Below are positions 1-7,518 of a DNA stretch of 11,092 nt, one piece after another; position 1 is the stretch's first letter, and every line of letters starts with the position of its first letter. The stretch covers positions 1 to 11,092 of the forward strand of contig JAGAHK010000200.1 of the NCBI GenBank assembly GCA_017627115.1, written 5' to 3'. The notes below the pieces were generated by a model. That model saw only the letters and a program-made list of their open reading frames with translations, searched no databases and was not told the DNA's origin. Source of the stretch: Bacillota bacterium. GTDB lineage: Bacteria > Bacillota > Clostridia > Lachnospirales > CAG-274. The translations under genes and the position numbers were made by a program.

Positions 1-17
1 AATTGACTATAAAAAGG

Positions 18-23
18 TATAAT
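18..23 (+). promoter_or_regulatory. Candidate -10 box of the ileS promoter
   Basis: A perfect TATAAT lies 55 bases before the ileS start. A matching -35 box at 16-18 bases spacing would fall just off the left edge of the window, so it cannot be checked. An alternative pair inside the window is TTGACT (3-8) with TATTTT (26-31), spacing 17, which has a weaker -10. Either choice leaves a leader of only about 40-50 bases, too short for a T-box, and no T-box motif is seen in it. A 10-base palindrome, TATGTACATA, lies at 44-53; its role is unknown. Confidence 0.5.
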
Positions 24-78
24 AGTATTTTAGAATGGTATGTTATGTACATACAACTATGTTTAGGAGGTCAATATT

Positions 79-3000
79 GTGTACGATAAAGTAAGTTCCA
101 ATCTGAACTTTGTTGAAAGAGAAAAAGAGATACTTTCCTTCTGGAAAGAGAACGATATTTTCGGCAAGAGTGTCAAAGCACGCGAAGGCTGCCCTGTTTT
201 TACGTTTTATGACGGACCGCCCACAGCAAACGGCAAGCCGCATATCGGTCATATACTTACAAGAGTTATAAAAGACCTTATCCCTCGCTACAAGACCATG
301 AAAGGCTACAAGGTTTTGAGAAAAGCGGGCTGGGATACACATGGTCTGCCCGTTGAGCTGGAGATAGAAAAACAGCTTGGCATAAGCGGCAAGCCTCAGA
401 TAGAAAACTACGGTGTTGAGCCGTTCATCAAAAAGTGTAAGGACAGCGTTTTCACATACGAGAGCCTTTGGCGCGAAATGAGCGACCGTGTTGGTTTCTG
501 GGCTGATATGGACGATCCTTACGTTACCTATCATAATACTTATATAGAGTCCGTATGGTGGGCTATCAAGCAGATATGGGACAAGGGCCTTCTCTACAAA
601 GGTCATAAGATAGTACCTTACTGCCCTCGCTGCGGTACCGCGCTTTCAAGCCACGAAGTTGCACAGGGCTACAAAAATGTTAAGGAAACATCCTGCATCG
701 CGCGTTTTGCCGTTGTCGGCGAGGAAAACACATACTTCCTTGCATGGACGACAACACCATGGACACTTCCTTCAAATGTTGCACTTTGTGTAAATAAGAA
801 GGAAAGCTATGCAAAGGTAAAGGCAAATGACGGCAGAATATATATCATGGCTGAAGCATTGCTCGAAAGCGTGCTTAAAGACGGCTATGAGATAATAGAC
901 AAAAAGTCGGGTCAAGATTGGGTAGGCACGGAATACGAGCCTCTTTTCCCGTATGCAAAGACCGACAAAAAAGGCTTTTATGTTGTTGAGGATGATTATG
1001 TTACTCTTACCGATGGTACGGGTATCGTTCATATCGCGCCTGCTTTCGGTGAGGACGACTCCCGTGTGGGCAGACGTTTCGACCTGCCTTTCGTTCAGCT
1101 TGTAAACGATCAGGGCTGCTTTACCGAGGAGGTAGAGGGTCTTGCGGGCACATTCGTAAAAGACGGCGACAAAGAGATACTTAAAAGACTTGAAGAAAGC
1201 GGCAAGCTTTTTGCGGCACTGCCTTTCGAGCATGATTATCCTTTCTGCTGGAGATGTGACACACCGCTTCTTTACTATGCACGCGACACCTGGTTCATCG
1301 AAATGACAAAGGTACGTGACAGACTGCTTAAAAACAACGATACAGTAAATTGGATGCCCGATAATATCAAGAACGGACGTTTCGGCAAGTTCCTTGAAAA
1401 CGTTATCGACTGGGGTCTTTCAAGAGAGCGTTATTGGGGTACTCCGCTGCCTATCTGGGAATGTGAGTGCGGCCACAGAGAAGCTGTCGGCTCTATCGAG
1501 CAGCTGAAGCAGATGAGCGATGACTGCCCCGAAGATATAGAACTGCATAAGCCCTATATCGACAATGTACACCTCAACTGCCCCGAGTGCGGCAAGAAAA
1601 TGCAGCGTGTTACGGAAGTTATCGACTGCTGGTTCGACAGTGGTTCCATGCCTTTTGCACAGTGGCATTATCCTTTTGAAAATAAAGAGATATTTGACGA
1701 GAACTATCCCGCAGACTTTATCTCCGAGGCTGTCGATCAGACACGCGGCTGGTTCTATACGCTTATGGCTATCTCAACTCTTATCTTCGACAAAAGCCCT
1801 TACAAGAATGTAATAGTTCTGGGTCTTGTTCAGGATAAGGACGGCAGAAAGATGAGCAAACATATCGGCAATGTTGTCGATCCGTGGGATGTGCTCAACA
1901 AGCAGGGCGCAGATGCCGCAAGATGGTATTTCTACGCAAACAGTGCTCCGTGGCTCCCCAACCGTTTTGACGATAAGGCAGTTAGCGAATATCAGGGCAA
2001 ATTTATGGGCACACTCTGGAATACCTACTATTTCTATGTGCTCTATGCAAATATAGACAATTTCGACCCCTCAAATTACAAGCTTGAATACGACAAGCTT
2101 TCCGTAATGGATAAGTGGGTGCTTTCAAAGCTCAACACACTTATCAAGACGGTCGATGACAATATGGAAAACTATAAGATAACCGAGTCCGCAAGGGCTA
2201 TGGTGGATTTTGTGGACGAGCTTTCAAACTGGTATGTGCGCCGTTCACGCGAACGTTTCTGGGGCAAGGATATGCCGCAGGACAAGATAAACGCTTATAT
2301 GACCCTTTATACCGTGCTTGTGAATATGGCAAAGCTTTCCGCACCTTTCACACCTTTCATGGCAGAGGGCATCTATCAGAACCTTGTGAGAAATGTGGAT
2401 AAGGCTGCGGAAGAGTCCGTACATCTTTGCAGCTTCCCCGAAGCGGACGAGAGCATGATAGACGAAAAGCTTGAGCATAATATGGAGCTTGTGCTTTCCG
2501 CTGTTGTTGCGGGCCGTGCCGCAAGAAACACATCGGGCATAAAGAACCGTCAGCCTGTCGGAAATATGTTCATCAAGGCAGACAAGAAACTTGACGATAT
2601 GTATCTTGATATAATCCGCGATGAACTCAATGTCAAGACTATCGAGTTCAAGGATGATGTTTCGGGCTTTACAAGCTATACTTTCAAGCCGCAGTTAAGA
2701 ACTTTGGGCAAAAAGTACGGCAAGCTTGTGCCGAAGATAGGCGAATACCTTAAATCGCAGGACGGCAATGAGCTTATGTCACAGCTTAAAAACAACGGTT
2801 CTATCAGATTTACCGTTGAGGGCGCAAATATCGACCTTGCGGAAGAAGATGTGCTTTACGAGACAGCGCAGAAAGAGGGTTATGTTGCCGAAAGTGACAA
2901 GACCACGACCGTTGTTCTCGATACCAGCCTCACACCCGAGCTTATCGAGGAGGGCTTCGTCCGCGAACTTATCTCCAAAATACAGAATATGCGCAAGGAT

Positions 3001-3198
3001 GCAGATTTTGAAGTGCTTGACCGCATAAATGTATACTACAGCGGCAATGATAAGATAGCTAAGATATTTGAGGACAATAAAGACAGCATCTGTGCAGACG
3101 TTCTTGCAGACAGCGTATCCGAGGGCAAGGCTCCCGAATTCAGTAAAGAATGGAGCATAAACGGCGAAAATGTGACACTCGGCGTTGAGAAAAGATAA
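79..3198 (+). CDS. ileS: Isoleucyl-tRNA synthetase, IleS2 (eukaryote-like) type
   Basis: This cytoplasmic class Ia enzyme charges tRNA-Ile with isoleucine using ATP and hydrolyses mischarged valyl-tRNA. The protein has 1039 residues, the usual full length. Visible motifs are the HIGH signature (HIGH at 55-58, after GPPTANGKP), a CPRC pair at 182-185, the editing (CP1) domain with TTTPWT at 224-229 and a later GTGIVHIAPAFGEDD stretch, a zinc ribbon formed by CEC at 462-464 and CPEC at 501-504, WFDSGS at 518-523, and the KMSKS-type loop as KMSKH at 591-595. An anticodon-binding helical domain follows (NWYVRRSRERFW region). The C-terminal part resembles IleS2 rather than the classic bacterial IleS1 with its C-terminal zinc finger; this is a judgement from overall pattern. 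The start is GTG, supported by AGGAGG at 65-70, eight bases upstream. It is a single-gene unit with its own terminator. Confidence 0.97.
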   Translation: MYDKVSSNLNFVEREKEILSFWKENDIFGKSVKAREGCPVFTFYDGPPTANGKPHIGHILTRVIKDLIPRYKTMKGYKVLRKAGWDTHGLPVELEIEKQLGISGKPQIENYGVEPFIKKCKDSVFTYESLWREMSDRVGFWADMDDPYVTYHNTYIESVWWAIKQIWDKGLLYKGHKIVPYCPRCGTALSSHEVAQGYKNVKETSCIARFAVVGEENTYFLAWTTTPWTLPSNVALCVNKKESYAKVKANDGRIYIMAEALLESVLKDGYEIIDKKSGQDWVGTEYEPLFPYAKTDKKGFYVVEDDYVTLTDGTGIVHIAPAFGEDDSRVGRRFDLPFVQLVNDQGCFTEEVEGLAGTFVKDGDKEILKRLEESGKLFAALPFEHDYPFCWRCDTPLLYYARDTWFIEMTKVRDRLLKNNDTVNWMPDNIKNGRFGKFLENVIDWGLSRERYWGTPLPIWECECGHREAVGSIEQLKQMSDDCPEDIELHKPYIDNVHLNCPECGKKMQRVTEVIDCWFDSGSMPFAQWHYPFENKEIFDENYPADFISEAVDQTRGWFYTLMAISTLIFDKSPYKNVIVLGLVQDKDGRKMSKHIGNVVDPWDVLNKQGADAARWYFYANSAPWLPNRFDDKAVSEYQGKFMGTLWNTYYFYVLYANIDNFDPSNYKLEYDKLSVMDKWVLSKLNTLIKTVDDNMENYKITESARAMVDFVDELSNWYVRRSRERFWGKDMPQDKINAYMTLYTVLVNMAKLSAPFTPFMAEGIYQNLVRNVDKAAEESVHLCSFPEADESMIDEKLEHNMELVLSAVVAGRAARNTSGIKNRQPVGNMFIKADKKLDDMYLDIIRDELNVKTIEFKDDVSGFTSYTFKPQLRTLGKKYGKLVPKIGEYLKSQDGNELMSQLKNNGSIRFTVEGANIDLAEEDVLYETAQKEGYVAESDKTTTVVLDTSLTPELIEEGFVRELISKIQNMRKDADFEVLDRINVYYSGNDKIAKIFEDNKDSICADVLADSVSEGKAPEFSKEWSINGENVTLGVEKR

Positions 3199-3199
3199 T

Positions 3200-3236
3200 T
3201 ATAGTGAACGTCAAAAATATTTGGACGTTCACTATA
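3200..3236. repeat. Perfect 13-bp inverted repeat after ileS
   Basis: TATAGTGAACGTC (3200-3212) and its exact complement GACGTTCACTATA (3224-3236) flank an 11-base AT-rich loop, starting two bases after the ileS stop codon. No T-run follows on the plus strand, so it is not a typical rho-independent terminator. It could be a 3' UTR stability hairpin, a miniature mobile repeat, or a protein-binding palindrome. The sequence alone does not decide. Confidence 0.75.
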
Positions 3237-3248
3237 GGATGGGGCTCA

Positions 3249-3288
3249 TAAATAATCCGCCTTAAGCAAGCTTAAGTCCGATTATTTA
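3249..3288. repeat. Imperfect long inverted repeat in the ileS 3' region
   Basis: The arms are 3249-3267 and 3270-3288. The outer nine pairs match perfectly (TAAATAATC with GATTATTTA) and the inner seven also match (CTTAAGC with GCTTAAG), with two mismatches between them (3258/3279 and 3260/3277). The innermost C-G pair would leave a two-base loop, so the real loop is probably CAAG. A run of Ts does not follow. It lies between the perfect hairpin at 3200-3236 and the terminator at 3323-3349, so the transcript would carry three hairpins in a row. Confidence 0.65.
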
Positions 3289-3322
3289 ATTCGCTTACTA
3301 TAAAATACTTAAAATCATAGGC

Positions 3323-3354
3323 AAAGGAGCTGATTTTTTCGGCTCCTTTTGTTA
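3323..3354 (+). terminator. Rho-independent terminator of ileS
   Basis: The stem AAAGGAGCTGA (3323-3333) pairs with TCGGCTCCTTT (3339-3349), with one G-T wobble and a loop of five Ts. TTTTGTTATT follows the stem. It is the only T-tailed hairpin between ileS and echA and separates the two transcription units. Confidence 0.85.
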
Positions 3355-3375
3355 TTGATAAAAAATACACAACAG

Positions 3376-3406
3376 TTTTGTAATGTTATAACTTTTGTGT
3401 TATACC
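3376..3406. repeat. Short direct repeat in the AT-rich region upstream of echA
   Basis: TTTTGT followed by GTTATA occurs twice: 3376-3381 with 3385-3390, and 3393-3398 with 3399-3404. A weak hairpin, ACCAAA (3404-3409) with TTTGGT (3424-3429), adjoins it. Both lie 50-110 bases upstream of the candidate ech -10 box, where an operator could sit. The stretch is very AT-rich, so chance is a real possibility. Apart from these and the promoter, nothing is seen between 3356 and 3572. Confidence 0.3.
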
Positions 3407-3458
3407 AAATATATAAAAAAAGGTTTGGTTCCATCCGATATTTTCCCAAAATTACTTC

Positions 3459-3487
3459 TTTACTTTTGACCAAAAAAATAGTATTAT
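3459..3487 (+). promoter_or_regulatory. Candidate sigma-A promoter of the ech operon
   Basis: TTTACT (3459-3464) and TATTAT (3482-3487) are 17 bases apart, the standard spacing for a housekeeping promoter, with four and five matches to consensus. Transcription would start near 3494 and give a leader of about 80 bases before echA. The overlapping TTGACC at 3466-3471 is a better -35 hexamer but has no good -10 at the right distance. No riboswitch fold is recognised in the leader. Confidence 0.5.
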
Positions 3488-3572
3488 AGTAGTTAATGTG
3501 AGTATTACATTTATTTTTTACTATTTAATAAGTAGAAAAATTACAATAACCAGAAAACGGAGGTTAAAAAAA

Positions 3573-5489
3573 ATGGCTGTAATACCTTTGCTTATATGTT
3601 TTCCGTTTTTGGCGGCGGCAGTGCTGCTTCTTTCCAAAAACGGCGGACTGCGCGACCTGGTATCCTACCTCGGCGCAGTCGTTATAATGTGCCTTACGGG
3701 CGCACTCTGGGTGGCGTGGATAGGAAGCGGAAGCCGCCCCATAGACCTTTACTACAATACGGAGATAGCCGACCACGTCATTTTCGGCGCGGAGATATTT
3801 ATGATGTGCCTTGTCACGTTTCTGTGCTTTAAATACGGCTATAAACGTGTCAGCCTGCTTTCGATAATTCCCACCGTCATAATTTCCGTGACGGAGTTTG
3901 CAGTGCCGCACAGACCCCGTACCGCACATATATTTTTAGACAGGCTTTCAATGATGATGTGCCTTATCATTGCAATTATCGGCGGTCTTATCATTATTTA
4001 CGCTGTCGGCTATATGTCGGGCTATCATATGCACCATAAAGAGGTCAAAAACAGGAGCAACTATTTCCTTGCTCTGCTTTTTGTGTTTATGGGCGCAATG
4101 TTCGGTTTCGTGCTTGCAGAAAGCCTGATCTGGCTGTTCTTCTTCTGGGAATGTACAAGCGTATGTTCGTTTTTGCTTATCGGCTACACACGCACGGAAG
4201 AAGCCATCAAAAACTCTTTCCGCGCACTCTGGATGAACCTTTTTGGCGGTCTCGGCCTTTCGGTGGGCATATTCTACTTTGCTTACTATGTTGGCACGCT
4301 CTCGCTCAGAACATTTATAAACGCAGGCGTAAACGGCAACCCCTACGCTCTGCTTCCCGTTGCTCTTATGGCTTTTGCGGCTCTTACAAAAAGCGCACAG
4401 CTGCCGTTTTCGACCTGGCTTCTCGGCGCTATGGTAGCACCCACACCATCGTCGGCACTCCTGCACAGTGCAACGATGGTCAAGGCGGGTATATATATTC
4501 TTTTAAGACTTTCGCCTGCAATGAGCGGCACGGTAACGGGCACTATGGTCTCAATGATAGGCGGTTTCACTTTCTTCGTAGCTTCGTTTATGGCTATTGC
4601 ACAGAGCGATGCAAAAAGAGTGCTTGCCATGTCCACGGTATCCAACCTTGGCCTTATGGTGGCTTGTGCAGGCTCGGGTACACCCGAGACCGTATGGGCA
4701 GGCGTGTTCCTGATGATATTCCACGCAGTTTCAAAATCACTGCTTTTCCTTGATGTCGGAGCAACGGAAAACTCTATCCACAGCCGCGATATTGAGGATA
4801 TGCACGGTATGATATATTTCCTGCCCAAACTTGCCGTACCTATGTTTATCGGCATTGCGGGTATGTTCCTTGCGCCTTTCGGTATGCTTATATCAAAATG
4901 GGCTGCTTTAAGGGCTGCGGTTGATGAAAAGAACCTTGTTATGCTGCTCTTTATAGCATTCGGCAGTGCGACTACCTCTTTTTACTGGAGCAAGTGGATG
5001 GGCAAGATAATCAGTCATCCTCACGCTCTTACGCAGGTTAAGGACATCACACGCAAAAACGAGATGATTTCCATGGTCATTCAGGCAGTCATGATGGTGG
5101 TGCTTTGTATGCTTTTCCCGTTTATATCGGGTATATACGTTGACCCCATGCTCTTTGAAATGTTCGGCACAAGCGGTCAGGTGCTCTCACCCGGACTTCT
5201 TGTTATGCTTTCGATAATCATACTTTTTGTGTTCGCCATACCTCCTGTATTCTACCTTTACAGCAGCAAAATACACACAAACAGGAAGCTGTCCTATATG
5301 GGCGGCATAAACGCAGGCGACGACTCCTGCTTTATTGATTCTTTCGGCGAAGAAAAGAGGCTTTGGCTTTCAAACTACTATTTTGCAAACAGAATAGGCA
5401 TCAGAAAGATAATGTTCCCGTGTCAGCTTGTAACAACGGCAATACTTATCGCTATGTTCTGTATTATTTTAGGAGTGTTGTTAAAATGA
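3573..5489 (+). CDS. echA: Ech hydrogenase subunit A, NuoL/antiporter-like membrane subunit
   Basis: This is the large ion-translocating membrane subunit of an energy-converting [NiFe] hydrogenase, homologous to NuoL/M of complex I and to Mrp antiporters. The protein has 638 residues and is almost all hydrophobic helices. Conserved charged residues of the antiporter core are visible: Glu193 in FFWECTSVCSFLLIGY, Lys273 in ALTKSAQLPFSTWL, His298 and Lys304 in LLHSATMVKAGIYILLRL, Lys349 in DAKRVLAMST, Lys388 in FHAVSKSLLFL, and Lys442. The proline-rich APTPSSALLHS segment is typical. ATG at 3573 is chosen because GGAGG lies at 3559-3563, nine bases upstream. An in-frame GTG at 3498 would add 25 mostly basic and hydrophobic residues but has no ribosome binding site and lies beside the promoter. 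Its stop overlaps the echB start. NuoL of a real complex I is excluded by the downstream [NiFe] subunit. Confidence 0.93.
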   Translation: MAVIPLLICFPFLAAAVLLLSKNGGLRDLVSYLGAVVIMCLTGALWVAWIGSGSRPIDLYYNTEIADHVIFGAEIFMMCLVTFLCFKYGYKRVSLLSIIPTVIISVTEFAVPHRPRTAHIFLDRLSMMMCLIIAIIGGLIIIYAVGYMSGYHMHHKEVKNRSNYFLALLFVFMGAMFGFVLAESLIWLFFFWECTSVCSFLLIGYTRTEEAIKNSFRALWMNLFGGLGLSVGIFYFAYYVGTLSLRTFINAGVNGNPYALLPVALMAFAALTKSAQLPFSTWLLGAMVAPTPSSALLHSATMVKAGIYILLRLSPAMSGTVTGTMVSMIGGFTFFVASFMAIAQSDAKRVLAMSTVSNLGLMVACAGSGTPETVWAGVFLMIFHAVSKSLLFLDVGATENSIHSRDIEDMHGMIYFLPKLAVPMFIGIAGMFLAPFGMLISKWAALRAAVDEKNLVMLLFIAFGSATTSFYWSKWMGKIISHPHALTQVKDITRKNEMISMVIQAVMMVVLCMLFPFISGIYVDPMLFEMFGTSGQVLSPGLLVMLSIIILFVFAIPPVFYLYSSKIHTNRKLSYMGGINAGDDSCFIDSFGEEKRLWLSNYYFANRIGIRKIMFPCQLVTTAILIAMFCIILGVLLK

Positions 5490-6352
5490 GGATAAGAGTA
5501 ATAAGTGCTATTGCATATATTTTATTTGCGCCGCTTATCGGCGGCCTTCTGGAAGGCATTGACAGGAAAATTTCCGCAAGGATGCAGCGCAGGGTGGGCC
5601 CTCCGCTTTTGCAGCCGTTCTACGATCTTGGAAAACTGCTGCATAAACAGGTCATTTCGGTAACGAATATGCAGGCATTTCTCCTGCTTTCCTACCTTGT
5701 GTTCATCATGCTTACGGGCGTTATGCTCTTTTCGGGTATGGACATACTGCTTTGTATGTTCACGCTTTCCACTGCGGCAATGTTTTTGTACTTCGCTGCC
5801 TGCATAACCAGCTCGCCGTATTCAACCATAGGCGCTTCCCGCGAGCTTATACAGATAATCGCCTATGAACCTGCCGTTCTGCTCACCTGTGTCGGCTTCT
5901 ACCTCGTCAGCGGCTCGTTCAGAGTAAGCAGGATAATAGATGTAAATTTAAGTAACCTTGTTTACCTGCCGGGTGTGTTCATCGCTTTCGTGTTCATACT
6001 GACCATCAAAATGCGTAAATCACCGTTTGATATAAGCACGGCACACCACGCACATCAGGAGATAATCAAGGGCATCACCTCCGAAATGGGCGCACTTAAC
6101 CTTGCTATATTCACTGTTACCGAGTGGTACGAAAATGTGTTCCTGCTTGCGGTGATAGCACTGTTTATAATCAATAAAAACCCGTGGAGCATAGTTTCCG
6201 CACTTATAGTGCTTGCATTTGTGTACTTTTTGGAGATACTGATAGATAACAGCAGCGCACGTATGAAATACACCCATATGCTGAAAATGGCTTGGGGCGT
6301 GACATTGGTGCTTGCAGGCAGCAATATATGGGTGCTTATGCTTATTAAATAA
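5486..6352 (+). CDS. echB: Ech hydrogenase subunit B, NuoH-like membrane subunit
   Basis: This membrane subunit of 288 residues anchors the catalytic arm and links it to the ion-translocating subunit, as NuoH does in complex I. Diagnostic stretches are GIDRKISARMQRRVGPP (24-40) followed by LLQPFYDLGKLLHK, GASRELIQIIAYEPA (116-130), and KSPFDISTAHHAHQEIIKG (178-196) with SEMGALN and TEWYE after it. The HAHQE form of the PFD motif is typical of Ech/Hyc-type subunits rather than NuoH. About seven or eight hydrophobic helices can be seen. The ATG overlaps the echA stop in an ATGA arrangement, and AGGAG at 5471-5475 lies ten bases upstream, so translation is probably coupled to echA. A longer in-frame reading back to 5363 only overlaps echA and is not used. 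Confidence 0.93.
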   Translation: MRIRVISAIAYILFAPLIGGLLEGIDRKISARMQRRVGPPLLQPFYDLGKLLHKQVISVTNMQAFLLLSYLVFIMLTGVMLFSGMDILLCMFTLSTAAMFLYFAACITSSPYSTIGASRELIQIIAYEPAVLLTCVGFYLVSGSFRVSRIIDVNLSNLVYLPGVFIAFVFILTIKMRKSPFDISTAHHAHQEIIKGITSEMGALNLAIFTVTEWYENVFLLAVIALFIINKNPWSIVSALIVLAFVYFLEILIDNSSARMKYTHMLKMAWGVTLVLAGSNIWVLMLIK

Positions 6353-6365
6353 TTCACTGATACCG

Positions 6366-6698
6366 ATGAAAACCGAAAAAAGCATTACACTTTCTTTCAT
6401 TATCTTTTTTGCGGCGATTGCAGCCATCCTTTATTCCGTCTGTACCTACCGTTATTGGGGGCGCAATCTTCCGTTCAATATGAACAGGGCAAAAGCTGAG
6501 GCGGAAAGCTATATGGAGGCTCTCTGTAAAACGGATTTTGATGTGACGGATGCCTGTGCCTGCGATTATATGGGCGTACACGGCTACGAGGTAAAACTGA
6601 CGGACAAAGCAAGCGGTGTACCCGCGGTAATAGTGTTTGATGTTGACTTGCGTGCAGTCAGGGCAGAGTTTCCGCCCGGTAACGAACTGATGAGGTGA
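6366..6698 (+). CDS. orfX: unrecognised single-pass membrane protein in the ech operon
   Basis: I do not recognise a family for this protein of 110 residues. It has a short charged N-terminus (MKTEK), one hydrophobic helix at about residues 7-26, and a domain of about 80 residues that is probably outside the cytoplasm. The domain runs from an Ala/Glu-rich helix (AKAEAESYMEAL, 42-53) through DFDVTD to predicted strands GYEVKLTD (73-80) and VPAVIVFDVDL (85-95). This layout matches the start of the exported part of orfY, so the two may be paralogues. Three cysteines (54, 64, 66) lie in the domain, but there is no cluster-binding pattern and no lipobox. The start ATG lies 13 bases after the echB stop with no clear ribosome binding site, so reinitiation after echB is possible. 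Its stop lies four bases before orfY. It could be an accessory Ech subunit or a passenger; the sequence cannot tell. Confidence 0.75.
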   Translation: MKTEKSITLSFIIFFAAIAAILYSVCTYRYWGRNLPFNMNRAKAEAESYMEALCKTDFDVTDACACDYMGVHGYEVKLTDKASGVPAVIVFDVDLRAVRAEFPPGNELMR

Positions 6699-6702
6699 GC
6701 CT

Positions 6703-7488
6703 ATGAAAAACAAGGAAAAACGAGGGAAATTTTATCGTTTCATAGCCGAAAACAAACGGCCTTTGGCGGTGCTTGCGCTGTTTTTTGCCGCATGGCTTTT
6801 TATCGTGCTTATCACTTACGACAATTGGTATTTCTATGTGCCGTGGCATAAGGCACACGCGGTAAAGACCGCTCAAACCTACCTTTCGCAGACTTATGAC
6901 AAGTCTTTTGATATTGAAAAGGTGAATTTAAGTCTTTCGGGACCGTTTTCCCGCCTTGACGAAAACCACTACTCAAAAGGCGTTGCCGAAATGAAGATAA
7001 GCGACGAAAACGGGCTTGAAGCCAATATTACGGTAAACCGAAACTACCAAATAACAGCGGATGATTATATGTGTGTTTATGCCGATGATATGCTGAATAA
7101 GCATTTTGACGAGATAATCAGTGCTTCGGGGCTTGACCTTGTAAGCGGCATAAACTTTGAAGCCGATAAAATGCTTTATTCCATATCTATTAATGACGGA
7201 CTTAAACCTCTTGCCCGAAAGGATAAAGTTGATAAAGATTTTTTACGGACTTACTCGCAGTCGCATTTCTGGGTGTATATAGCAGTTGAGAATATCACCG
7301 AGCAGACAGCACCGCAGATAAATGAAGTGATAAAAACGGTCTGCAATTCGGGCATGGATATGCATAACGGCGGTTTCAGCATAATGTATATAAACCGCGG
7401 CCACCCCGTAGATCTGACATATACCGATTTGAAAGACGATGCCTATGTGCTTGTAAAAATAAGAGAATGTCTGCGATACTTAAAGTAG
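6703..7488 (+). CDS. orfY: unrecognised membrane-anchored protein in the ech operon
   Basis: This protein of 261 residues matches no family that I can name. The first 20 residues are strongly basic, then one membrane helix spans about 21-39, so the remaining 220 residues should face outward. The exported part starts with NWYFYVPWHKAHAVK and continues with TAQTYLSQTYDKSFDIEKV (56-74) and strand-like segments GVAEMKIS (93-100) and LEANITVNRNYQI (105-117), which line up in order with the domain of orfX. The second half (about 125-261) has no visible counterpart in orfX and contains FWVYIAVENIT (189-199) and a C-terminal YVLVKIRECLRYLK segment. No metal-binding or catalytic motif is visible. GAGG at 6692-6695, inside the end of orfX, is the ribosome binding site, seven bases from ATG. 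echC follows after 30 bases. Cotranscription with ech is likely; a role in the hydrogenase is only inferred from position. Confidence 0.85.
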   Translation: MKNKEKRGKFYRFIAENKRPLAVLALFFAAWLFIVLITYDNWYFYVPWHKAHAVKTAQTYLSQTYDKSFDIEKVNLSLSGPFSRLDENHYSKGVAEMKISDENGLEANITVNRNYQITADDYMCVYADDMLNKHFDEIISASGLDLVSGINFEADKMLYSISINDGLKPLARKDKVDKDFLRTYSQSHFWVYIAVENITEQTAPQINEVIKTVCNSGMDMHNGGFSIMYINRGHPVDLTYTDLKDDAYVLVKIRECLRYLK

Positions 7489-7518
7489 TTGACATATATT
7501 TTAAAAGGAGAAATGACC

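Noticed and set aside
3200..3236. Terminator call for the perfect hairpin
   Set aside because: GGATGGGG follows the stem instead of a T-run; the later hairpin at 3323-3349 fits much better.
3498..3572. GTG start for a longer EchA
   Set aside because: No ribosome binding site precedes it and it sits about four bases after the predicted transcription start; the ATG at 3573 has a good GGAGG.
3948..4466. Open frame on the minus strand inside echA
   Set aside because: It is rich in His, Cys and Lys in no known pattern and mirrors conserved echA codons.
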